Positions 14,975-20,470 of a stretch of DNA of 20,470 bases are shown piece by piece (the stretch's first letter is position 1; every line of letters starts with the position of its first letter). The notes beneath the pieces were generated by a model, which saw only the letters and a program-made list of their open reading frames with translations, was not told the origin of the DNA and made no database searches. The position numbers and the translations under genes were made by a program. The DNA lies in contig LT649526.1 of the NCBI GenBank assembly GCA_900128395.1, positions 1 to 20,470 on the forward strand, read 5' to 3'. Source of the stretch: Stramenopiles sp. TOSAG23-2. Its lineage: Eukaryota > Sar.

Positions 14975-15127
14975 TTAATTTTGAAAATCTTCTTTCAAAA
15001 CTTTTTCTATGTATTCTTTGAAATCAACATTTTCGATCAAATTGCCAATTCCAGCAGTTTTTCCAGCGATTAATGGCAACAAACTACCAACACCTGCGCC
15101 AAAAGCGGTCCCCGGAGTAAAATTTAC
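14975..15127 (-). CDS. Terminal exon of a small Gly-rich protein (partial)
   Basis: The last 50 codons of a probable spliced gene. The exon translation starts VNFTPGTAFGAGVGSLLPLI and continues AGKTAGIGNLIENVDF, then a Lys/Glu-rich helix-like end (KEYIEKVLKEDFQN) before TAA. The Gly/Ala pattern may be a membrane hairpin or loop-rich segment; the family is not recognised. Immediately upstream on the minus strand is cacaatctacag, a strong 3' splice site, and about 37 nt before it TACTAAT, close to the TACTAAC branch sequence of the confirmed intron at 17933-18040. The frame remains open upstream but becomes AT-noise without an ATG, which supports splicing. The 5' exon was not found; it should lie between about 15150 and 15790. 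Confidence 0.5.
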   Translation of the reverse strand, partial: VNFTPGTAFGAGVGSLLPLIAGKTAGIGNLIENVDFKEYIEKVLKEDFQN

Positions 15128-15796
15128 CTGTAGATTGTGAAAAAAATATATACAGAGTATAGCTATATTAGTATTAACGTAGCATTGTTGGCCCTCTGGC
15201 CTCCAATCATCCACCTGGTCCAGCCTCACTTTTTAAAAATATAGTACAAAAGCTTAGAACCTTTCTGCACTGTTGCGCACTTGCTTCTACCTCGTTTCTA
15301 AAAGTAATTGTGCATATTACAAGGACTGCCTCGAAACAAGCGAAAATAAATTTTAACGATGAAAAAATATTCACGAAAAGGCTCCAAAAAGTAAGAAAAT
15401 TACAAAATTCTAAAAATGTATAATTTTCCAAAATAATTTTATAAAACATGATTTCGATGATTTGCCTATCTATTTATCCTTATAATTATATACTATGATA
15501 CTTATATATCATTAATGATCGAATTAGGTTTCAATTACCGTAATAATATAGAAAATAAACTTTACAATGGATAATAATGGGAGGATATAGTTCCATATAT
15601 AAAACTTTTTGTAATAAAATAGTCAAAAATGTCATTTATTTTGGACAGACCTGACAAATATTTAGAATTAAGGCGGCAAGGCGAAGAAGAAAATTTTCAA
15701 TATAAATATACGTACACTTGAAAGTACCTGTAGTTATTTACTGAATTTACATGCAACTAATAGACAAAATAATTAAATATTGGAATTATACCGATG
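15128..15796. other. Region expected to hold an upstream exon; otherwise unassigned
   Basis: It lies between the small terminal exon (-) and the TLC gene (-). A minus-strand frame at 15207-15449 with ATG (FFKIILENYTFLEF-like, Phe/Leu/Ile-rich, ending SEAGPGG) is open but does not join the downstream exon in phase through any good donor. On the plus strand ATG 15629 opens a 30-codon frame (MSFILDRPDKYLELRRQGEE...) ending at TGA 15719-15721 that looks protein-like. Neither can be confirmed. Confidence 0.35.
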
Positions 15797-16525
15797 TTAA
15801 TTTTTTTTCTTTTTATCATGTTTATTACCCTGTCGTTGTTTTCTCCTAAAAAGTAAACTTTTAGCAACATGCAATGTCCATTGAGCATTCATAAAAAACC
15901 AAATGGCTCCACCAACATACCCCCAAAAAATCAATACATGCGGTAAAACTTTCTGTGCAACTTGCAAACTAATAATAATCATATAAGCTCCAATGCCACG
16001 AGTTATTATATCCGTAAAAACGCGCAAACAACGTGTATATGTATTATTATACATTGCCATGATATTATGCATAGTAGATCCACCTTCTGTTAACACGGTG
16101 AAAAACGTTGCATATCCAACACAATGCATTGGATGCATGACACTAAGTGAACCAAAAAATGTGACAACGTGATGAATTATTAAAACAGGTGAGTTTAAAT
16201 ATATTTTTGGACTTAATAACATACTTGCAATGCAATAACCCATATTTATTGTCTGCACCCATTGTTCAATTCCCACAACTGCAGTTGACGATGTCCAATT
16301 TACTGTTAGCCATTGTTGAAAAGTATTGACATTCATATCTTGGACTATTAAATAAAAAATAGAAGGTAATAAAATCCCTGTATTAATCATAGCATGTATG
16401 TATGTATAATATGGCCATGATTTAATATCTTGTTTATTTTTCAATATATATTTTATAAATGTACCAAATATAAAATGCCCTGTCGTAGTTATCAATGTAT
16501 CTTTAGCTATTACTTGTATATTCAT
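15797..16525 (-). CDS. TLC-domain (TRAM-LAG1-CLN8) membrane protein
   Basis: A 242-residue multi-pass protein of the TLC family, which includes ceramide synthases, TRAM and TLCD/TMEM56-type lipid regulators. Visible features: several hydrophobic helices, the family His pair in VLIIHHVVTFF (118-119), the acidic LTEGGSTMHN block (Glu147, with Ser and Asn positions as in TLC proteins), and a final helix FFMNAQWTLHVAKSLL. The C-terminus is strongly basic and ends KKKN, which fits a K-K-x-x ER-retrieval signal, so ER membrane residence is likely. It lacks the Homeobox/Lag1p extension of ceramide synthases and is of TLCD/TMEM56 size; the substrate is unknown. ATG 16525 is the first in-frame start. 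It is divergent from the AT-hook gene. Confidence 0.85.
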   Translation of the reverse strand: MNIQVIAKDTLITTTGHFIFGTFIKYILKNKQDIKSWPYYTYIHAMINTGILLPSIFYLIVQDMNVNTFQQWLTVNWTSSTAVVGIEQWVQTINMGYCIASMLLSPKIYLNSPVLIIHHVVTFFGSLSVMHPMHCVGYATFFTVLTEGGSTMHNIMAMYNNTYTRCLRVFTDIITRGIGAYMIIISLQVAQKVLPHVLIFWGYVGGAIWFFMNAQWTLHVAKSLLFRRKQRQGNKHDKKKKN

Positions 16526-17095
16526 ATTTATAATTTGTCATATATGTTCTTGTATGAAATATATTTCTTATACTCCTTTTGATGATCAAATGTTATTTTA
16601 TTTTTATTTTATTTTATATATTTCTAATTTGTTATATATTTTCTTGATACGGTCAATCTAAATCTGGCAATCATCGCAATCCATCTCATCAATCCACACA
16701 TGGCATCAGCAAACTCATTTTACGGCTATCGAATTATATTATTCTAGCAAGTACCCATTACCTGCCACCACAAAATATACGCTCGTGATTTCACCATCAA
16801 TAAAATGAAAATTTAATTTTTGTTAACATGCAAATAGCAGGTATTAATAATGGATTGAAAATACAGCTTTTAGTCTATACGCACAAATAATTCTTATTAT
16901 AGGTAAACACGTTGCGCTAAATACCACTGGAATACCATTTACATTCTGTTGTAACCAGTAATGTAGAAAATGATATGTACATAGACGACTAGAGCATATA
17001 CGGTATACATACAGAGATAGATTGATAGATAGATAGATAGAAGAACAATTGAAAAAGTAATCAATCATAAGCAATCAAAGTCTAGTATACATCCC
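16526..17095. other. Divergent intergenic region with GATA microsatellite
   Basis: It holds the 5' ends of the TLC (-) and AT-hook (+) genes. A (GATA)n tract spans about 17016-17041. On the minus strand a tggtggcag/GTAATG junction near 16775 could be a leader-exon donor for the TLC gene, but no matching acceptor is convincing. No coding exon was recognised. Confidence 0.45.
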
Positions 17096-18298
17096 ATGTC
17101 GTCTGATCATCAACCCAATAGTAGAAATAGCAACAATAATAGTTGCAGTAATTCATTAAAAGAATATAGTCATAAAATAAATAATAATATTCCATTTTTA
17201 TATGATGTAGTAAAAAAAAATACTAAAAGTGATAAATTATTAGGTAGTAATAATAGTAAAACCAATACAAATAGCAGTAGGAAAATAAAAAGAGCTCGCT
17301 ATAGCTATAGTACGGAAAGTAGCAGCAGTAGTGAAATAGACCATGCGGAAGAGTACTCTTCATCTGATGAGGAAGCAGAAGTGACTGCTTCAGATACAGA
17401 ATCACTTACAAGTTCTGATGATATGAACGGCGAGTATAATATGATTCAATCTTGTGATAAAACAAAACGTGTTCTATTGACCTTGTTAGCAGCTGGAATT
17501 GTGCAAGATGAGTACAAACATTCGAGTAGCAACAGCAGATTTAAACGTAAAGGCAAACGTGGTCGTCCTAAGAAAGATCCATCAAGTTCAGAGGAAGAGA
17601 AACGAAATGATAGGAATACTTATGTTGCCACAAAGACGGAAGAAAGAAAACCTGGTAGAGGAAGATCAAAAAAACAAAAACAACGAAGAAATGTAAGAAA
17701 GCAGAATAGTGGTGGTGGTGGTGGAACAAAAAATAGTCGAATCCCAAAAGGTGCAAGTTTGAAAGAAGAAAAGAAAATTCGTGCGGAATATGCATCCATA
17801 TTACGTGTAAAAAAAATGGATCCATGGCATCGTTTAAAAGATTATTTTGATTTAACATATGTTGGACCAATGGAAAGAGCATTTCTTGATCGTGAAAAAA
17901 TCAAAAAATTTGAATATTTGGACATATTGGTTGTAAGTTCTTTTTATTACAAATATATATATATATAAATAAAAATCTCTCTTACATATTTTTGTTTCTT
18001 TTATACTAACAGAAAGTATTTATTGTATACCTATACACAGGCTTCTTTAGAAATGTTAAAAAACCCTGGAAAATGTGGCATGGAAATTTGCATGGAGATT
18101 GCTAAAGTACGTAATATTCGAAAAAGTGTAAGAGAAGAATGGCGAAATAATAAAAGTATGCAAACGGAAGCAAAATCTACAGTTGTTAGACGGCAATTAG
18201 AGAAGCCACGTGTTGTAGCTTTACAAAGATGGTTTGATGTTAGTGCAACGCATAGAGCATTGCAAGCCGCAGCAAATTATTTTGAATCTTTACGTTAG
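17096..18298 (+). CDS. AT-hook nuclear protein, two exons
   Basis: Exons 17096-17932 and 18041-18298 join in phase 0 to give 364 residues. The N-terminal 120 residues are Asn/Ser-rich with acidic Ser clusters (STESSSSSEIDHAEEYSSSD), resembling casein-kinase-2-target regions. A canonical AT-hook, KRGRPKK, lies at 154-160, and a second basic GRGRSKK at 187-193, suggesting minor-groove DNA binding in the nucleus. Residues ~220-364 are a charged, mostly helical domain (DPWHRLKDYFDLTYVGPMER; PRVVALQRWFDVSATHRALQ) not recognised as a known family. Exon 2 continues the same charged, globular style, which supports the splice. If the intron is retained, translation stops at 17966-17968, giving a 290-residue form lacking the end of this domain. 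ATG 17096 is the first in-frame start. A chromatin-associated role is inferred from the AT-hooks only. Confidence 0.8.
17933..18040 (+). other. Spliceosomal intron, 108 nt
   Basis: The donor is GTAAGT at 17933-17938, the branch-point sequence TACTAAC is at 18004-18010, and the acceptor is acacag ending at 18040, 30 nt after the branch. Removal restores a continuous phase-0 reading frame. The AG directly after TACTAAC (18011-18012) is too close to be used. Strict yeast-like signals suggest a lineage with few, well-defined introns. Confidence 0.88.
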
Positions 18299-18771
18299 TC
18301 GACATATATATATATATATAACATATTATAAGGTGGAGATTGAGGTGTGTAATTCTATATGTGTGTATTTTTGTATTTTAAATAAATATGATACTTTTAC
18401 TTTCATTTTTTTTTTTCTGTGGTGATGTGCACATGTGCTGAATTATGATGGGTTTCCAGTTTTCGCTAGATCATCGAAATAATGCTGTGTGCCTTTTATA
18501 TTGTTTTATTAATGCTATGTCCATGTATAGCAAAATACACAGAGCCACATATTAACATATCTTTTGCATATTTGTGCATTTTAATTTGTGTTGTCATCAT
18601 TCATGTTTTGTCATTGAGCTTGTTATTGTGCCAAACTTTCTTCTTCTTCTTCTAATAAATACATATACAGAGTTGCATTTGTCATTGAGCTTGTGCCAAA
18701 CTTTCTTCTTCTATGGAAATTGCAAATGCCAAATTGCCGCAAAACAAATTTTACACTATACGTATATCAAA
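18299..18771. other. Intergenic region with direct repeat and possible uORF
   Basis: It begins with a TATA run (about 18304-18320) after the AT-hook stop. AATAAA-like words near 18378-18385 may signal polyadenylation. A direct repeat at 18607-18650 and 18678-18712 precedes the phosphatase-IDO gene. ATG 18713 opens a 21-codon frame whose TGA (18776-18778) overlaps the main start at 18772. Confidence 0.5.
18607..18712. repeat. Direct repeat, about 71-nt period
   Basis: The words tttgtcattgagcttg and tgccaaactttcttcttct occur at 18607-18650 (with six extra bases, ttattg, between them) and again, contiguous, at 18678-18712. The second copy ends exactly where the possible upstream ORF begins. It looks like a recent local duplication with a small indel. 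Confidence 0.85.
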
Positions 18772-20470
18772 ATGGTGAAAACAAAGTTTTACATACGCCA
18801 AACAAATATTATCTTTCGACATGGAGATCGTTCACCAATAACATCTTTAAAAGATACGCAGTTTTGGGAAAATCAAATTGCTGAGCAAAAAGATGTTATG
18901 CGTGGTTTTAATATTAGAAGAGAAGAAGGTGATGAGAAGCACACCATGGAAGGAAATCCGCCATTCGGTATGTTGACTAAAAAAGGTGTTGCTGGTATAC
19001 AAGCAAAGGGCGAGCAATTTCGTAAAGACATTCTATCTAATGGTGGTACAATTGATTCATCTTATATTTCTTGTCGTTCATCTAATTTTAATAGAACAAT
19101 TGGTTCTGCACAAAATTTTTTAATTGGTCTTGGTATTGGAATCAATGATAAAAATATTGCCATTGATACGCGTTGTTGGAGAAATATGATACCAGATGGG
19201 GATTATCATGAATTTCATGAATTTTTAAGTCAATACCAAACAGAATTGCACGAGTATTCAAAAGACAATTTTGCAGACATACACCAAAACGTTGTTGATA
19301 AATTGTTAAAGTCTGGAATTTGTGGTTTTAAAATTGGACCAGATGGTAATTCAGTTCCAGGTGGAATAAATCTTGATCGGTTATGTGAAATACTAATATG
19401 TTTAAACACCTACAATCAACTTGGCAAAACTGGGATTACAATAGAAGAATATAAATCTATATTATCTATCAAAGAAAAATGGTGTTATGCTTTCAGTAAG
19501 ATTCCAAAAATCATTCAATCTACTATGGCACCATTTCTGTACAATATTATGAATCCAATACGTGAAATTGTTCAAAAAAATGAATATGTCGGTGGAAAAA
19601 TGCAAATTAATATCTTCAGTGGACACGATTCGACGTTATATACGACATTGAATGCATTTAATTTAAGGCCAATTGGTTTAAGCGATAGGGAGAATAAAAA
19701 TATGTCATGGTGTTCAAGTATGTGGCCAACGTACAGCGATACATTGCGTATTGATGTATTAGAAAAAATTGATGTGGAAAATAATCGTGCATCATCATCA
19801 CATCAGCAGCAGCAGTTTTTCCCTATTGTTGAATCAGATTCAGTGGATAATAATAAGAATGATCATAAAACTAAATTTTATGTACGTTTTATATACGGCA
19901 ATGGCAATCATCCAGTTATAACACCATTTGGGGAAAAATATCTAATAATACCGGCGAAGAAATTCAAATTTATTTGGGAAACTAATGATAGTATTGAAGA
20001 ATTTTTTAATCAAACTTCCGTTCATGCCAATGAAACTAATATGATATTTCAAGAATTTTCCATTTGTAAACGAAAAGGATTTTTAGGGTTACCAAGCGGG
20101 GATCCAATATTTAGTTTTCCAAACAATGAATTTAAAATTTGGGATAAACTTGTAGATGAAATACCATCATTGTTAATGCAAAACTCTTCCTATTTCAGGA
20201 AAAAGATTTATGATATGAAAATATTAAACCACACAGAATTAAAGACTAAAGCAGAGCTACGTCGAGGATATTTATTATTATCTGTGTTGGCAAACACATT
20301 TTTATTTGGTTTTGAAGAAGAAGATCCACCATCTAAAATTCCAAAATCAATTGCTATACCATTATGTGGTATTGCAGAAAGATTAAAAATTGTCCCTGCA
20401 TTGATACATGCATCTATTTGTTTATACAATTATAAAAAAGTAAATCAAAATGATGGTTACAATGTTGATA
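18772..20470 (+). CDS. Histidine acid phosphatase-indoleamine 2,3-dioxygenase fusion (3' end outside window)
   Basis: One uninterrupted frame of 566 codons runs off the window. Residues 1-400 are a clade-2 histidine phosphatase (phytase/ACP6-like): RHGDRSP at 16-22 supplies the phosphohistidine nucleophile His17; LTKKGVAGIQAKGEQFR fits the family LTxxGxxQ block; RSSNFNRTIGSA (102-113) fits the RSTxxxRT block; SGHDSTL (283-289) gives the proton-donor HD pair. A QQQQ insert is near 346. The domain finishes with KFYVRFIYGNG. From about residue 424 an IDO-type N-terminal region begins: KRKGFLGLPSGDPIF, LRRGYLLLSVLANTFLFGF, then IPKSIAIPLCGIAERLKIVP and IHASICLYNY, corresponding to the family's LP-x-x-(I/L)AVPYC...LPPILVYA...NW blocks. 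The haem-ligand His lies beyond the window. There is no signal peptide: only 15 residues precede RHG, so it is cytosolic. An internal ATG at 20041 could start a separate IDO, but no stop separates the domains. Confidence 0.85.
   Translation, partial: MVKTKFYIRQTNIIFRHGDRSPITSLKDTQFWENQIAEQKDVMRGFNIRREEGDEKHTMEGNPPFGMLTKKGVAGIQAKGEQFRKDILSNGGTIDSSYISCRSSNFNRTIGSAQNFLIGLGIGINDKNIAIDTRCWRNMIPDGDYHEFHEFLSQYQTELHEYSKDNFADIHQNVVDKLLKSGICGFKIGPDGNSVPGGINLDRLCEILICLNTYNQLGKTGITIEEYKSILSIKEKWCYAFSKIPKIIQSTMAPFLYNIMNPIREIVQKNEYVGGKMQINIFSGHDSTLYTTLNAFNLRPIGLSDRENKNMSWCSSMWPTYSDTLRIDVLEKIDVENNRASSSHQQQQFFPIVESDSVDNNKNDHKTKFYVRFIYGNGNHPVITPFGEKYLIIPAKKFKFIWETNDSIEEFFNQTSVHANETNMIFQEFSICKRKGFLGLPSGDPIFSFPNNEFKIWDKLVDEIPSLLMQNSSYFRKKIYDMKILNHTELKTKAELRRGYLLLSVLANTFLFGFEEEDPPSKIPKSIAIPLCGIAERLKIVPALIHASICLYNYKKVNQNDGYNVD

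Noticed and set aside
18693-18884. Plus-strand 63-codon frame at the start of the phosphatase gene
   Set aside because: It is out of frame with the RHGDRSP motif and starts at a non-ATG codon.
1-20470. tRNA or rRNA genes, CRISPR arrays, transposons or bacterial operon signals
   Set aside because: No tRNA T-loop pattern, rRNA block, regularly spaced repeat array or transposase-like frame was seen on either strand; the genes are clearly nuclear eukaryotic.
20041-20470. Separate IDO gene starting at ATG 20041
   Set aside because: Possible in principle, but the upstream frame is continuous without a stop and no intergenic-like AT-rich spacer is present, unlike every other gene junction in the window.

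Overview
This is nuclear DNA of a eukaryote with an AT-rich, compact genome. Most genes are single uninterrupted exons. The standard genetic code fits: TAA, TAG and TGA all act as stops. The one well-supported intron (17933-18040) starts with GTAAGT, has a TACTAAC branch-point sequence and ends in CAG. Proteins carry short Asn, Ser and Gln runs, as is common in AT-rich protist genomes. TMEM147 and a eukaryotic PheRS beta chain exclude bacteria and organelles. The lineage is not resolved; a free-living protist, perhaps a stramenopile, is only a guess.

Layout from left to right. 1-1058: repeat-rich intergenic DNA with a 79/81-nt tandem duplication and an 8/9-nt minisatellite. 1059-2843 (+): organellar-type methionyl-tRNA synthetase. 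3370-3992: a WW-domain frame (-) and a coiled-coil frame (+) that overlap at their 5' ends. 4165-5277 (-): tandem-GNAT acetyltransferase. 5974-8259 (+): a fusion of a CinA C-terminal (NMN-deamidase-like) domain with an amidase-signature domain. 8485-11064 (+): secreted GH78 alpha-L-rhamnosidase-like enzyme. 11285-11980 (-): TMEM147, an ER translocon-associated protein. 12655-14523 (+): cytosolic PheRS beta chain. 14975-15127 (-): probable terminal exon of a small Gly-rich protein. 15797-16525 (-): TLC-domain membrane protein with an ER-retrieval-like tail. 17096-18298 (+): two-exon AT-hook protein. 18772 to the window end (+): one frame joining a histidine acid phosphatase to the N-terminal part of an indoleamine 2,3-dioxygenase (IDO).

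Most genes are unrelated housekeeping functions (two aminoacyl-tRNA synthetases, two ER membrane proteins). The two most unusual items are the gene fusions: CinA-amidase, and phosphatase-IDO, which runs off the window edge. Both have a possible link to pyridine-nucleotide/NAD metabolism (NMN deamidation; tryptophan to kynurenine), but this is an inference. Short hairpins built from ATACGA and TCGTAT recur in the gaps just downstream of several genes and look like a dispersed, possibly 3'-end, element.

Start codons were set to the first in-frame ATG. In the MetRS, GNAT and CinA-amidase genes the open frame extends a few codons further upstream, but without an ATG.
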